A DNA stretch of 64,000 bases from Bradyrhizobium sp. B097 (GTDB lineage Bacteria; Pseudomonadota; Alphaproteobacteria; Rhizobiales; Xanthobacteraceae). The translations under genes and the position numbers were made by a program. Numbering within the stretch: the first letter of the stretch is position 1; each line of letters begins with the position of its first letter. Where the stretch lies: positions 7,870,501 to 7,934,500 of the forward strand of contig NZ_CP152412.1 of NCBI RefSeq assembly GCF_038957035.1, written 5' to 3'. The notes under the pieces are model-generated. The model was not told the DNA's origin and searched no databases. It worked only from the letters and a program-made list of their open reading frames with translations. Positions 1-8,079 of the stretch are shown one piece after another.

Positions 1-680
1 GCGGTCTCGCCATAGCCCGGCACGACGTTGACGACGCCGGGCGGAATGCCGGCCTCCATGCAGAGCTCACCGATGCGCAACGAGGTCAGCGGCGATTCCT
101 CGGCCGGCTTCAGCACCACCGTGCAGCCGGTCGCGATCGCGGGGCCGATCTTCCAGATCGAGGCGGTCAGCGGGCCGTTCCAGGGGATGATGGCGCCGAC
201 CACGCCGATCGGCTCCTTCAGCGTGTAGGAGAAGATCTCGCCAGGCAGCGAGTTCTCGATGGTCTCGCCGTGGATCGCGGTGGCCTGACCGGCGTAGTAG
301 CGCAGCATGCCGAGTGCGCGCAGCCGGTTGCCGCGGGTGCGGCTGATCGGCGCGCCCATGTCGAGCGTGTCGAGCTGGGACAGTTCCTCGAAATTGGCCT
401 CAACCAGCTCGGCGAGCTTGAGCAGCATGTTCTGCCGCTCGAACGGCTTCACCTTGCTCCAGGGCCCTTCGAAGGCGCGGCGCGCCGCCGCAACCGCACG
501 GTTGATGTCCTCGGCATCGCCCTCGGCGACGGAGGCGAGCAATTCACCGGTGGCGGGATTGTGGGTTTCGAATTTCTTGCCGGAGGCGGCGTCGACCCAT
601 TTGCCGTCGATCAGCATCTGCTTGTAAGAGCCATCGGCATAAGGATGGCGCGTGATCGGAATAGCCTGCGAAACAGCCAT
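1..680 (-). CDS. aldehyde dehydrogenase, N-terminal part (runs off the window start)
   Basis: The reading frame starts with ATG at 680 (reverse strand) and stays open to the window edge, giving about 226 residues of an NAD(P)-dependent aldehyde dehydrogenase. Visible family features are the N-terminal LIDGKW stretch, the cofactor-pocket segment GVVGAIIPWNGP and the VVLKPAEESP motif whose lysine binds the cofactor. The catalytic Glu and Cys lie beyond the window, so activity cannot be judged here. The closest style is the betaine/phenylacetaldehyde-type ALDH group, but the substrate is unknown. It is divergent from the SDR gene at 881, and the pair may share the 200-base promoter region and an alcohol/aldehyde oxidation role. 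Confidence 0.93.
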   Translation of the reverse strand, partial: MAVSQAIPITRHPYADGSYKQMLIDGKWVDAASGKKFETHNPATGELLASVAEGDAEDINRAVAAARRAFEGPWSKVKPFERQNMLLKLAELVEANFEELSQLDTLDMGAPISRTRGNRLRALGMLRYYAGQATAIHGETIENSLPGEIFSYTLKEPIGVVGAIIPWNGPLTASIWKIGPAIATGCTVVLKPAEESPLTSLRIGELCMEAGIPPGVVNVVPGYGET

Positions 681-880
681 GTTTGCACTCCCTGTAAAAT
701 GTCGGCTGAGGTGTTTTGGAAGCGTTATATCGACGATTCTACAGCGCGGGCACGAAACCGTAAAGCGACGCCGGCGTTGTCGAGGGTGGCGCGCATGAAA
801 ACCTCCCATGCACCTGCGTGCATGCCAGGTGCGATATGCTGATTTTCCAACTGAGCCACAGATGTGTCTGGAGACCAACG

Positions 881-1732
881 ATGCCCCACCCCGTGATATC
901 AGCCAATCATGTTGCCGTGATCACCGGAGGCGCATCCGGCATCGGGCTTGCCGCCGCATTGCGGTTTGCCGAAGCCGGCATGAAGGTCTGCATCGCCGAT
1001 CTCGGCGATGACAGGCTGAAGGCGGCGGCGGCAAAACTGTCATCCGCCGCGCCCGGCGGCGCCGCCGACATCATGACGGCTGCGGTCGATGTCAGCCGCG
1101 CCGACGAGGTGGCAAGCCTTGAGGCCGCGGTCGCGAAAAAGTTCGGCGGCACCGACGTCCTGATGAACAATGCCGGCATCCAGCCCGGCAGCGCGATGTT
1201 CGGGCCTGCGGACAATTGGCAGCGCATCCTGGGTGTCAATCTGTGGGGCGTCATCAACGGCACGCAGGCGTTCGCGCCCAACATGATCAAGCGCGGGCAG
1301 CCGGGCCTGATCATCAACACCGGCTCCAAGCAGGGCATCACCACGCCGCCGGGCGACCCCGCCTACAACGTCTCCAAGGCCGGCGTGAAGGCGTTCACCG
1401 AGGCGCTGCAGCACGAGCTGCGCAACACCGACGGCTGCAAGATCACGGCGCATCTCCTGATCCCGGGTTTTGTCTTTACCGGGCTGACCGCGCGCGGCCG
1501 CACCGAGAAGCCGGCCGCCGCCTGGACAGCGGAGCAGACCGTCGACTTCATGATCGAGCACCTCAAAGCCGGCGATTTCTATATCCTCTGCCCCGACAAC
1601 GACGTGCCGCGCGCGCTCGACGAGCGCCGCATCCTGTGGGCCGCCGGCGACATCGTCGAGAACCGCCCGCCGCTGTCGCGCTGGCATCCGGATTTCGGCG
1701 ACGCGTTCGCGGCGTTCGTGAAGGGGAAGTAG
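881..1732 (+). CDS. short-chain dehydrogenase/reductase (SDR)
   Basis: A classical SDR of 283 residues. It has the Rossmann glycine motif TGGASGIG near residues 14-21, the NNAG motif, a serine-containing stretch (TGSKQG) and the YNVSK catalytic Tyr/Lys pair. It would oxidise or reduce a small alcohol/ketone with NAD(P)(H) in the cytoplasm; the substrate is not evident. The frame is open further upstream, but ATG 881 is chosen because GGAG lies ten bases before it and the protein begins just ahead of the Rossmann strand. The last 107 bases of the gene (1624-1730) recur at 3755-3861, so this gene is the apparent insertion target of the islet that follows. Confidence 0.9.
   Translation: MPHPVISANHVAVITGGASGIGLAAALRFAEAGMKVCIADLGDDRLKAAAAKLSSAAPGGAADIMTAAVDVSRADEVASLEAAVAKKFGGTDVLMNNAGIQPGSAMFGPADNWQRILGVNLWGVINGTQAFAPNMIKRGQPGLIINTGSKQGITTPPGDPAYNVSKAGVKAFTEALQHELRNTDGCKITAHLLIPGFVFTGLTARGRTEKPAAAWTAEQTVDFMIEHLKAGDFYILCPDNDVPRALDERRILWAAGDIVENRPPLSRWHPDFGDAFAAFVKGK
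1624..1730 (+). repeat. 107-bp direct repeat, left copy (3' end of SDR gene)
   Basis: This segment encodes the SDR C-terminus and matches 3755-3861 at 104 of 107 positions by direct comparison. Weaker similarity extends about 15 bases to the left with a one-base gap. The two copies bracket the TetR/NmrA/DUF1330 genes. Confidence 0.9.
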
Positions 1733-1813
1733 TTACACCGTCATTGCGGAGAGCGAAGCGACGAGGCCTGTCATCGGGCGCGCATTCGCGCGGCCCGTTG
1801 GCTTGCACTGACG

Positions 1814-2401
1814 TCATGAGCCGCTGAGACGAGTGTCGGGCCAAGCCGACATGGCGACGTCGATCATGCGATCGAGCATGCTCGGATCACCTCCCGCTTG
1901 CGGGAAATTCAATACGGCCTGCAGCACACCGAGATAATACCAAGCCATTGCATCGATGTCGGCATCCTCGGGCAGCTCACCCGCCACAACGCCTTCACGC
2001 AGAAGGCCTGCCAAAACGTCACGCTGACGTGCCGCTGCTGCCAGTGTGGCGGCCTGTCCTGCCTTGGATAGTGCCGAGATCTCGGCACAGCTTCGCCCGA
2101 TCAGGCAGCCCCCGGGCCGGGATCTGTCCGGCAAAAACGCGCGCAGCAACGCGTTCAGTCGCCCGCGCGCGGTATCAGCCTTGGCAGAGGTCATGCGCCG
2201 CAAGACGCGCTGCGTATAAGCTGCGAGGGCTTCCCGGAACAGGCCGTCCTTGTCCTGGAATCGCTGATAGAGGCTGGAGCGCGACAGGCCCGTGGCCTCG
2301 GTCAGATCGCTGATGGCAGCGGCCGCATAGCCGTTGCGCCAGAAAACCTCGATTGCCGCGGCGATCACGGCAACTTCATCGAATTGCGGCTTGCCGCTCA
2401 T
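1814..2401 (-). CDS. TetR/AcrR-family transcriptional regulator
   Basis: A 195-residue TetR-type repressor. The N-terminal helix-turn-helix is plain: FWRNGYAAAAISDLTEATG followed by SRSSLYQRFQDKDGLF, and the C-terminal half resembles the TetR_C regulators of the YxaF/LmrA kind (GCLIGRSCAE). The frame is open upstream to 2461, but those codons run through the operator palindromes, so ATG 2401 is preferred. It is divergent from the NmrA-like gene, and two palindromes lie between them (2422-2461). It probably represses both itself and the NmrA/DUF1330 genes until an electrophile or similar ligand binds. It lies within the islet flanked by SDR 3'-end repeats. Confidence 0.88.
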   Translation of the reverse strand: MSGKPQFDEVAVIAAAIEVFWRNGYAAAAISDLTEATGLSRSSLYQRFQDKDGLFREALAAYTQRVLRRMTSAKADTARGRLNALLRAFLPDRSRPGGCLIGRSCAEISALSKAGQAATLAAAARQRDVLAGLLREGVVAGELPEDADIDAMAWYYLGVLQAVLNFPQAGGDPSMLDRMIDVAMSAWPDTRLSGS

Positions 2402-2421
2402 AAACACCCCGCTTGACATCT

Positions 2422-2461
2422 TGGAACGATCGTTCCATGTATGTTGGATCGATCGTTCCAA
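2422..2461. promoter_or_regulatory. two palindromic TetR operators in divergent promoter
   Basis: TGGAACGATCGTTCCA (2422-2437) is a perfect palindrome. TTGGATCGATCGTTCCAA (2444-2461) is the same site with one mismatched pair. A TTGACA hexamer (2413-2418) precedes them, so the operators would cover the -10 region of the rightward promoter. They are inferred binding sites of the adjacent TetR protein. Confidence 0.75.
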
Positions 2462-2481
2462 GATACAAGGAGGAGTTCGCT

Positions 2482-3402
2482 ATGTCCAAGGAAATCCAAC
2501 CGGTGTCGCACAAGCCGCGGATCGCCATAGCCGGTGCCACAGGTCGCGTCGGCTCGACGCTGGCCAGCCTGCTCGCTTCCGATCCGGTCGATATCACGGT
2601 GCTGACCCGGCGGCCCGACGCGCCGCAACTGCCCAAAGGTGCCCGCATCGCCGCTGTCGATTTCGATCAGCCGGATACGCTTCAGAAGGCGCTTCGCGGC
2701 ACCGATCGGCTGTTCGTTTCGCATGGTACGTCGCCCCAGCAGGTGGTGAACGAGATCGCGTTGATCGACGCCGCCGTAGCTGCCGGTGTCCGCCATATTG
2801 TCAAACTCTCCGCCCTGGGGCCGGCATCTCGCCTCAATCCGTTTGCCTGGCATATGCAGATCGAGGCACATCTGGCTCAGCAGCCGGTGGCGTCGACCGT
2901 CTTGCGGCCCTCGGCATACCTCGACATCCTCAAGCGCGCGGCAGGTCAAATCGCCGCCGGCTCCTGGGCGGGCGCGGCTGGCGAGGGGCGCGTGAACTTC
3001 ATCGATACCCGTGACGTCGCCGACGTGGCACGCGTGGCGTTGCTCGAGGAATTCAGCCCGGAGTCGCAGCGCGCCTATCATCTGACCGGGACACGGGCCT
3101 GGACCATGCAGCAGGTTGCCGAGCAACTGTCGAACCTGCTCGGCCACCCGGTCGTCTACAACCATCGGTCGACCGAGGAACAGCGAGCCGCGCTGCTGGC
3201 TGACGGCCTCCCGCCACTGGTCGCCGATCTGCTGGTCGGGCTGGACCAGATGTTTCGCGAATCCGCTCTCGGAGAGACCACGTCGACTGTCGAGATACTG
3301 ACCGGCAAGTCGCCGAGAACGCTGCCGCAATGGCTTGCCGAAAATATCGAGATCTTTCGGAACTCAACCCAGCACCGGGCCGGCGCTACGCTCGCACGTT
3401 GA
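2482..3402 (+). CDS. NmrA-like NAD(P)-binding protein (atypical SDR)
   Basis: A 306-residue atypical SDR/NmrA-type protein. The N-terminal dinucleotide motif GATGRVGSTLA (residues about 17-27) is clear, followed by TRRPDAPQL, typical of NAD(P)H-binding YtfG/QorB-like proteins. Family members reduce quinones or act as redox sensors. The C-terminal half (RAYHLTGTRAWTMQQVAEQLS) is typical of the same group. An excellent ribosome site, AAGGAGGAG (2468-2476), fixes ATG 2482. It is the first gene of a rightward unit with the DUF1330 gene and is controlled from the TetR operators just upstream. Exact substrate unknown. Confidence 0.88.
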   Translation: MSKEIQPVSHKPRIAIAGATGRVGSTLASLLASDPVDITVLTRRPDAPQLPKGARIAAVDFDQPDTLQKALRGTDRLFVSHGTSPQQVVNEIALIDAAVAAGVRHIVKLSALGPASRLNPFAWHMQIEAHLAQQPVASTVLRPSAYLDILKRAAGQIAAGSWAGAAGEGRVNFIDTRDVADVARVALLEEFSPESQRAYHLTGTRAWTMQQVAEQLSNLLGHPVVYNHRSTEEQRAALLADGLPPLVADLLVGLDQMFRESALGETTSTVEILTGKSPRTLPQWLAENIEIFRNSTQHRAGATLAR

Positions 3403-3442
3403 GCGTTTGCTTGGCGACCAGCTGAGCAATGAGGGGTTTCAG

Positions 3443-3730
3443 ATGAAAGCCTACCTGATTGTAACGTTGACGGTTCACGACGAAGCGATGTTTACAGAGT
3501 ATCGAAAGCAGGTAGGGGACACGGCCGCGCCGTTTGGGGGACAGTTTCTCGCTGCCGGTGGCAAGGCGACAGTGCTGGAAGGTCAGTGGGAGCATCCCGG
3601 CACAGTGGTCGTTGAATTTCCGTCACGAGAATCCGCTGAACGCTGGTACGAATCGGCCGCCTACCAGAAGATAATTGGTCTCAGACTCAAGAGCACGCGC
3701 GGCAGCCTGGCTATTCTGGACGGAGTTTGA
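3443..3730 (+). CDS. DUF1330 (dimeric alpha/beta barrel) protein
   Basis: A 95-residue protein with the DUF1330 pattern: an N-terminal AYLIVTLTVHD strand, a central GGQFLAAGG, then VVVEFPSRESAERWYESAAYQ. These small ferredoxin-fold proteins form dimers and often sit beside oxidoreductases or dehydratases, but no activity is established for this one. GAGGGG (3431-3436) precedes ATG 3443. It follows the NmrA-like gene by 40 bases and is probably cotranscribed. It ends 24 bases before the duplicated SDR fragment, so it is the last gene of the islet. Confidence 0.85.
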   Translation: MKAYLIVTLTVHDEAMFTEYRKQVGDTAAPFGGQFLAAGGKATVLEGQWEHPGTVVVEFPSRESAERWYESAAYQKIIGLRLKSTRGSLAILDGV

Positions 3731-3754
3731 CAAGGCATCTGCGTGCGATCGACG

Positions 3755-3863
3755 GCGCCGCATCCTCTGGGCCGCCGGCGACATCGTCGAGAACCGCCCG
3801 CCGCGGTCGCGCTGGCATCCGGATTTCGGCGATGCGTTCGCGGCGTTCGTGAAGGGGAAGTGA
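3755..3863 (+). pseudogene. duplicated 3' end of the SDR gene (right direct repeat)
   Basis: This stretch re-encodes the last 35 residues of the SDR protein (RILWAAGDIVENRPP...). It has three base changes over 107 bases and ends in TGA instead of TAG. It has no start or ribosome site of its own, so it is a remnant, not a gene. With 1624-1730 it forms direct repeats around a roughly 2-kb cassette. It could be an attachment-site copy from site-specific or homologous integration at the gene's 3' end. Confidence 0.85.
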
Positions 3864-3902
3864 ATTCGTAGGATGGGCTAACTCACCCTATCCCCATTCG
3901 TG

Positions 3903-4008
3903 CTGTCATCGCCCGGCTTGACCGGGCGATCCAGTATTCCAGAGACTTCAGTGCCTGAACCGAGGGGCCGCGGCGTACTGGATGCCCCGCATGAAGCGGG
4001 GCATGACA
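3903..4008. repeat. palindromic intergenic repeat (type A)
   Basis: Begins TGTCATCGCCCGG and ends GGGGCATGACA, with internal inverted segments (GCCCGGCTTGACCGGGC and GCCCCGCATGAAGCGGGGC). The outer TGTCA/TGACA ends suggest a MITE- or REP-like mobile repeat. The layout is one I associate with Bradyrhizobium intergenic regions. Confidence 0.7.
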
Positions 4009-4035
4009 GCGGAAAATATGGCGGACAGTAGAATC

Positions 4036-4120
4036 GTAGGATGGGTAGAGCGAAGCGAAACCCATCATCTGTCCTGCGGCACGCCGTTTGACGGGTATCG
4101 CTGCGCTCCACCCATCCTAG
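4036..4120. repeat. palindromic intergenic repeat (type B)
   Basis: Starts GTAGGATGGGTAGAGCG and closes with CGCTCCACCCATCCTA, so the ends are inverted copies of each other. It lies between converging genes and contains no plausible ORF. Probably a REP/MITE-type element. Confidence 0.65.
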
Positions 4121-4134
4121 GCACCACGCACTCC

Positions 4135-4515
4135 CTAATTCGCCCGCACCCGCACCGGCGTCGCCGGTTGCGCCACCAGCGCCTCACCGAGTTCGTTCTG
4201 CTGGGCGCGCGGGATCGAGAAGCAGACGCTGAAGCCGTCCGATGTTTTGAGCGTCATCATGCCATGGCTCGGATCGGTCGACTGCTCGAGCACCCATGAA
4301 TCCAGCGGATAGGCGTAGCGCAGGCTCTGGTCGCCGAAACGCGTCTGCAGCGCCTTGCTGATCAGCCCGGGCAGCGTCATGACCAGCGCGCCGACCTGGT
4401 TGATCGACAGGCGGATGGTTGCGGGCTCACCCTTGCCGTCGACGAATCCCAGCGAAATGGCGCAGCCGTCGGGCGCGACTTCGCAGGTGGTGAGCTCCTG
4501 GGTTTCGATCTGCAT
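4135..4515 (-). CDS. conserved hypothetical protein
   Basis: A 126-residue soluble protein with no signal peptide or membrane segment and no family I recognise with certainty. The sequence has a compact alpha/beta look (DGCAISLGFVDGKGEPATIRLSI, later SDGFSVCFSIPRAQQ), with two or three cysteines but no CxxC pair. ATG 4515 is preferred over 4533 because GGAG stands at the right distance upstream of it. It is transcribed away from the aldehyde dehydrogenase gene, sharing the 176-base intergenic region. Function unknown. Confidence 0.75.
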   Translation of the reverse strand: MQIETQELTTCEVAPDGCAISLGFVDGKGEPATIRLSINQVGALVMTLPGLISKALQTRFGDQSLRYAYPLDSWVLEQSTDPSHGMMTLKTSDGFSVCFSIPRAQQNELGEALVAQPATPVRVRAN

Positions 4516-4691
4516 GCCGGCACTCCGGATCATTCCTCGTTATATTCACAAAGATATATCGCTATCCCTGCCGCCGTCCAGCCGTTATTCGCGGATCATC
4601 TTTGGCCGTGGCCCGCCCGCTGCAATCGTGATATATGACGGAATATAGCGAGGCCCGCGAAGGGCCCGTTTGACCAGGGAGAGCAAAGCCT

Positions 4692-6101
4692 ATGAGTGAT
4701 TACAAGCTTCTCATCGACGGCAAGATGGTACCCGGCGACCAGACCATGCCGGTGCTCAATCCGGCGACCGAAGAGGTGGTGGCGCAATGCCCCCGCGCCT
4801 CCAGGGAGCAGCTCGACAAGGCCGTCGCCGCGGCGAAGGCTGCCTACCCGGCATGGGCCGCCACGCCGATGGAAGAGCGCCGCAAGCTCATCATCAAGAT
4901 GGCCGAGGCGATCGAGGCCAACACCAACGAGCTCGCGCACATCCTGACCAGCGAGCAAGGCAAGCCGCTCGCGGATGCCACCGGCGAAGTCATGGGCATG
5001 GCCGGCTTCTTCCGCTACCTCGGCTCGCTCGATCTGCCGATGCGCGTGGTCGAGAATTCCGGCGACCGCAAGGTCGAGGCCTATCGCCGCCCGCTCGGCG
5101 TGGTCGGCGCGATCATTCCCTGGAACTATCCGCTGCTGATCTTGGCATTCAAGCTGCCGTCGGCGCTGCTCGCCGGCAACACCCTGGTGGTGAAGCCTGC
5201 GCCCACCACGCCGCTGGCCTCGCTGCGCTTTGCCGAGCTGGTCAAGGACATCCTGCCGAAGGGCGTGCTCAACTTCATCGCCGACGCCAACGATCTCGGC
5301 GACCACATGACCAAGCACCCTGACATCCGCAAGATCTCCTTCACCGGCTCGACCGCAACCGGCCAGAAGGTGATGGCGAGCGCATCGCAGACCCTGAAGC
5401 GGATCACGCTCGAGCTCGGCGGCAACGACGCCGGCATCGTGCTCGACGACGTCGATCCGAAGAAGGTCGCGCCCGGCATCTTCGAGGGCGCGTTCCAGAA
5501 CTCCGGCCAGGTCTGCCTCGCCATCAAGCGGCTCTATGTGCACGAATCCGTCTATGACGAGATCTGCAACGAGCTGGTCGCCATCGCGAAGAACACCGTC
5601 GTCGACGACGGCTCCAAGCAAGGCACAAAACTTGGGCCGCTGCAGAACAAGATGCAGTACGAGAAGGTGAAGGCGTTTCTCGACGACGCCCGCAAGAACG
5701 GCAATGTGATCGCCGGCGGCGCCGCGATGGACCGTCCCGGCTATTTCATCGAGCCGACCATCGTGCGCGACATCAAGGAGGGCTCCAAGCTGGTCGACGA
5801 GGAGCAGTTCGGCCCCGTGCTGCCGGTGATCAAATACTCCGACAAGGACGACGTGATCCGCCGCGCCAACGCCACCACCTACGGCCTCGGCGCGTCGGTC
5901 TGGTCGTCGGACATCAAGCGGGCGCATGAGATCGCGACCCAGATCGAGGCCGGCACGGTGTGGATCAACAAGCACCTCGACATGGCCCCGAACATTCCGT
6001 TCGGCGGCGCCAAGCAGTCGGGCATCGGCACCGAATTCGCCGAGGAAGGTCTCGCCGAATTCACCCAGCTGCAGATCATCAACGGCCCGCCGGCTGCCTG
6101 A
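4692..6101 (+). CDS. NAD(P)-dependent aldehyde dehydrogenase
   Basis: A full-length 469-residue aldehyde dehydrogenase. Conserved elements are IIPWNYP (Asn145), VVKPA (Lys168, cofactor phosphate), LELGGNDA (general base Glu241), GQVCLAIKR (nucleophile Cys275) and the C-terminal PFGGAKQSGIG. Its style is that of the succinate-semialdehyde/aminoaldehyde group acting on small aldehydes in the cytoplasm; the substrate is unproven. GGGAGAG precedes ATG 4692. It is followed by a GC-rich hairpin and then the DUF2478 gene 82 bases downstream, so cotranscription with partial termination is possible. Confidence 0.95.
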   Translation: MSDYKLLIDGKMVPGDQTMPVLNPATEEVVAQCPRASREQLDKAVAAAKAAYPAWAATPMEERRKLIIKMAEAIEANTNELAHILTSEQGKPLADATGEVMGMAGFFRYLGSLDLPMRVVENSGDRKVEAYRRPLGVVGAIIPWNYPLLILAFKLPSALLAGNTLVVKPAPTTPLASLRFAELVKDILPKGVLNFIADANDLGDHMTKHPDIRKISFTGSTATGQKVMASASQTLKRITLELGGNDAGIVLDDVDPKKVAPGIFEGAFQNSGQVCLAIKRLYVHESVYDEICNELVAIAKNTVVDDGSKQGTKLGPLQNKMQYEKVKAFLDDARKNGNVIAGGAAMDRPGYFIEPTIVRDIKEGSKLVDEEQFGPVLPVIKYSDKDDVIRRANATTYGLGASVWSSDIKRAHEIATQIEAGTVWINKHLDMAPNIPFGGAKQSGIGTEFAEEGLAEFTQLQIINGPPAA

Positions 6102-6114
6102 TCTCTCAACAAAT

Positions 6115-6153
6115 GCGGCCGCGACGCCTCGGTCCCCTTGGCGCCGCGGCCGC
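6115..6153 (+). terminator. hairpin, possible (partial) terminator
   Basis: GCGGCCGCG-A-CGCC pairs with GGCG-C-CGCGGCCGC around an 11-base loop, followed by CTCTATTCTT. It sits just after the aldehyde dehydrogenase stop. The T-tract is weak, so it may only attenuate. Confidence 0.5.
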
Positions 6154-6183
6154 CTCTATTCTTCACAACGAACAGAGCCCGTC

Positions 6184-6759
6184 ATGTTCGACGCCCAATG
6201 CGACCTCGCCGCCCTGGTCTATGACGACAACGACGATCCCGACGCCGTCCTGCGCGACTTCGCCGGCGAGTTGAAGGCGCACGGCGCGCGCGTCGTCGGC
6301 ATGGTGCAATCAGGCCAATGCGCGGATTCCAGCCTGTCGGCGGTGCTGGTCCACAGCGGCGAGACGTTGCTGCTGGCGCAGCCGCCGGCTCCGAGTACGA
6401 CAAGTTCTGGTTCGACCGGCTGCAAGCTCGATCTGTCGCGGCTGCAGGACGCGGGCGTGCGCGTCGCCGATGCGCTCGCTGAAGGCGCCGATCTCGTCAT
6501 CGTCAACCGCTTCGGCAAGCGGGAACGCGACGGCAAGGGCCTTGGCTTTGTGATCGAGCGTGCGCTCGACGCCGATATTCCCGTCGTGATCGCGGTGTCC
6601 CGCCCAAGCTTTGCCGACTGGATCAAATTCGCCGGCGGCATGAGCGTGAAGCTCGCCTGTGACCGCCACGCGCTGGACGCCTGGTGGCGCAACGTCTCGC
6701 TGCGGACCACGGCCCGGATCGCGCCGAATCACACCACGGTCTGCGAGGCGTTCAAGTAA
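6184..6759 (+). CDS. DUF2478 domain protein (molybdate-gene-associated)
   Basis: A 191-residue protein spanning the whole DUF2478 pattern: N-terminal LAALVYDDNDDPDAVL, a middle cysteine in STGCKLDLSRLQDAG, then LVIVNRFGKRERDGKGLGF and IPVVIAVSRPSFADW. The fold resembles the THEP1-type nucleotide-binding proteins. From memory, family members are often found beside molybdenum transport or cofactor genes and are mis-named molybdenum ABC ATPases. No classical Walker A motif is visible, so ATPase activity should not be assumed. The mosA/mosB/tup genes lie 13 kb away in the same window, but no operon link exists. Confidence 0.85.
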   Translation: MFDAQCDLAALVYDDNDDPDAVLRDFAGELKAHGARVVGMVQSGQCADSSLSAVLVHSGETLLLAQPPAPSTTSSGSTGCKLDLSRLQDAGVRVADALAEGADLVIVNRFGKRERDGKGLGFVIERALDADIPVVIAVSRPSFADWIKFAGGMSVKLACDRHALDAWWRNVSLRTTARIAPNHTTVCEAFK

Positions 6760-6805
6760 AGGGGCTTTGTGGGGTGGGTTACGCTCGGCCACCCACCTGC
6801 GGACC

Positions 6806-6933
6806 ATCACCGTCATCCCCGCGCAAAGGCTCGCCTTTGTCGCTGGAGGAGCGCGCTCTTGCGCGCGTCTCGAAGGATCGACGGCCCGGCCGGTGGCCGT
6901 CGATCCTTCGAGACGCCGCTTCGCGGCTCCTCA
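6806..6933. repeat. palindromic repeat (type C), interrupted by the IS element
   Basis: Contains inverted arms CGTCTCGAAGGATCGACGGCC and GGCCGTCGATCCTTCGAGACG and ends at GGCTCCTCA. The expected continuation, GGATGACGG, is found on the far side of the IS at 7870. The uninterrupted form of the same repeat is at 13861-13965. Confidence 0.8.
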
Positions 6934-7866
6934 GAGCCTGACCGAAAAAGCAGTGAGTGATTTCAGTCGGCTGTGATTCCTTCGGATTTGCAAAGATTCG
7001 AGGGAGTGCACCATGCCATGGACCAAAATCACTCGTGCTCAGTATCTGCGGAACGGACTGCGCTATGCAAGCGACATGACCGACGCGGAGTGGCGTCTGA
7101 TAGCCAGGAAGTTGCCGGGTCGGCGTCGATTGGGCCGCCCGCGGAAGGTTGATCTGCGCAAGGTGGTCGAGGCCATTTTGTTCATTCTGTCCACCGGCTG
7201 CCAATGGCGCGCTCTGCCGCGGGAGTTCCCGCCGTACTCGACGGTGCAAGGTTATTTCTATACTTGGCGCGATACTCGCCGATGGCACAGGATCGTGAAG
7301 GCTCTGGTCCGACAGGCACGGCGCAAACTCGGCCGCAAGCCGACACCGACGGCGGCCGTCATCGACAGTCAGAGCGCTTCGACGACACAAGCCGGCGGCC
7401 CGCGCGGCTTCGATCCGGGCAAACGTGTTAACGGACGTAAGCGGCACATCGTCACCGATACCAACGGTCTCTTGCTGGCCGTCCACGTTCACCCAGCCAA
7501 TGTTCAGGACGTGCATGGTGCAGTCCCCTTACTGGAGCGCGTGCGAGAGCGCTTTCCGAAGCTGCGTCATGTCTTTGCTGACCGGGTTTATCGCGGAAAG
7601 CAGCTTGTTGGCGCGCTCTCCCATTGCGGGCCATGGACCATTGAGATCGTTCAGCGGCCGCCTGGGGTCAAAGGCTTCCAGCTCTTACCACGACGCTGGG
7701 TCGTCGAGCGCACCTTCGCGTGGTTCGGCAGGTGTCGCCGCCTCTCCAGAGATTTCGAGGGCTCCGCCTCAACTGAGGTCGCCTGGCTCCTCGTAGCCCA
7801 TCTCAGACTCTTGACCCGACGCCTCGCTACGCCCTGAAAATACTCAGCTCATTTGGAGTCAGACTC
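6934..7866 (+). mobile_element. IS5-family insertion sequence, IS1031-like, apparently intact
   Basis: About 933 bp. Imperfect terminal inverted repeats start GAGCCTGAC on the left and GAGTCTGAC on the right; 23 of the first 33 positions match by hand alignment. The element is flanked by a 3-bp duplication, TCA (6931-6933 and 7867-7869), which fits the TNA target of the IS1031 subgroup. It carries one uninterrupted transposase gene. Removing the element and one TCA restores the type C repeat precisely, which defines both ends. The group assignment is inference. Confidence 0.88.
7013..7837 (+). CDS. IS5-family transposase
   Basis: A 274-residue DDE transposase in one frame with no stop or frameshift. 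The N-terminal part has SDMTDAEWRLIARKLP and LSTGCQWRALPREFPP (DUF4096-type). The catalytic core has VIDSQSASTT (first Asp), VFADRVYRG (second Asp) and WVVERTFAWFGRCRRLSRDFE (catalytic Glu). The second Asp motif reads ADRVYRG, slightly off the common ADGGYRG form. It appears complete, so the element may still be active. The ATG at 7013 is preceded by GAGGGAG. Confidence 0.93.
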   Translation: MPWTKITRAQYLRNGLRYASDMTDAEWRLIARKLPGRRRLGRPRKVDLRKVVEAILFILSTGCQWRALPREFPPYSTVQGYFYTWRDTRRWHRIVKALVRQARRKLGRKPTPTAAVIDSQSASTTQAGGPRGFDPGKRVNGRKRHIVTDTNGLLLAVHVHPANVQDVHGAVPLLERVRERFPKLRHVFADRVYRGKQLVGALSHCGPWTIEIVQRPPGVKGFQLLPRRWVVERTFAWFGRCRRLSRDFEGSASTEVAWLLVAHLRLLTRRLATP

Positions 7867-7910
7867 TCAGGATGACGGTGTGAGAATTGTAGCGAGCGAC
7901 CTTCCCACGC

Positions 7911-8033
7911 CGTCGTCCTGGCGAAAGCCAGGACCCATAACCACCGAATTCGATTGAGAGTGCGATAGTGGCCCCAGCGTCGCACAACAACAAGCAGTTG
8001 GGGTAATGGGTCCTGGCTTTCGCCAGGACGACG
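7911..8033. repeat. large inverted repeat with perfect 28-bp arms
   Basis: The arm at 7911-7938 and the arm at 8006-8033 are exact reverse complements over 28 bases. Each arm also folds on itself (GTCCTGGC-GAAA-GCCAGGAC). The 67-base centre has no coding potential. A cruciform- or MITE-like genomic repeat, lying between the IS and the zinc-ribbon gene. Confidence 0.8.
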
Positions 8034-8079
8034 CCGAATACATTCGCATTCTCTCAGGATGACGGGAGGGCGGGCTTGC

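Noticed and set aside
3675..3863. 62-codon ORF ending in the SDR C-terminus
   Set aside because: It starts within the DUF1330 gene in another frame; only the duplicated SDR tail is meaningful, so it is called a fragment.
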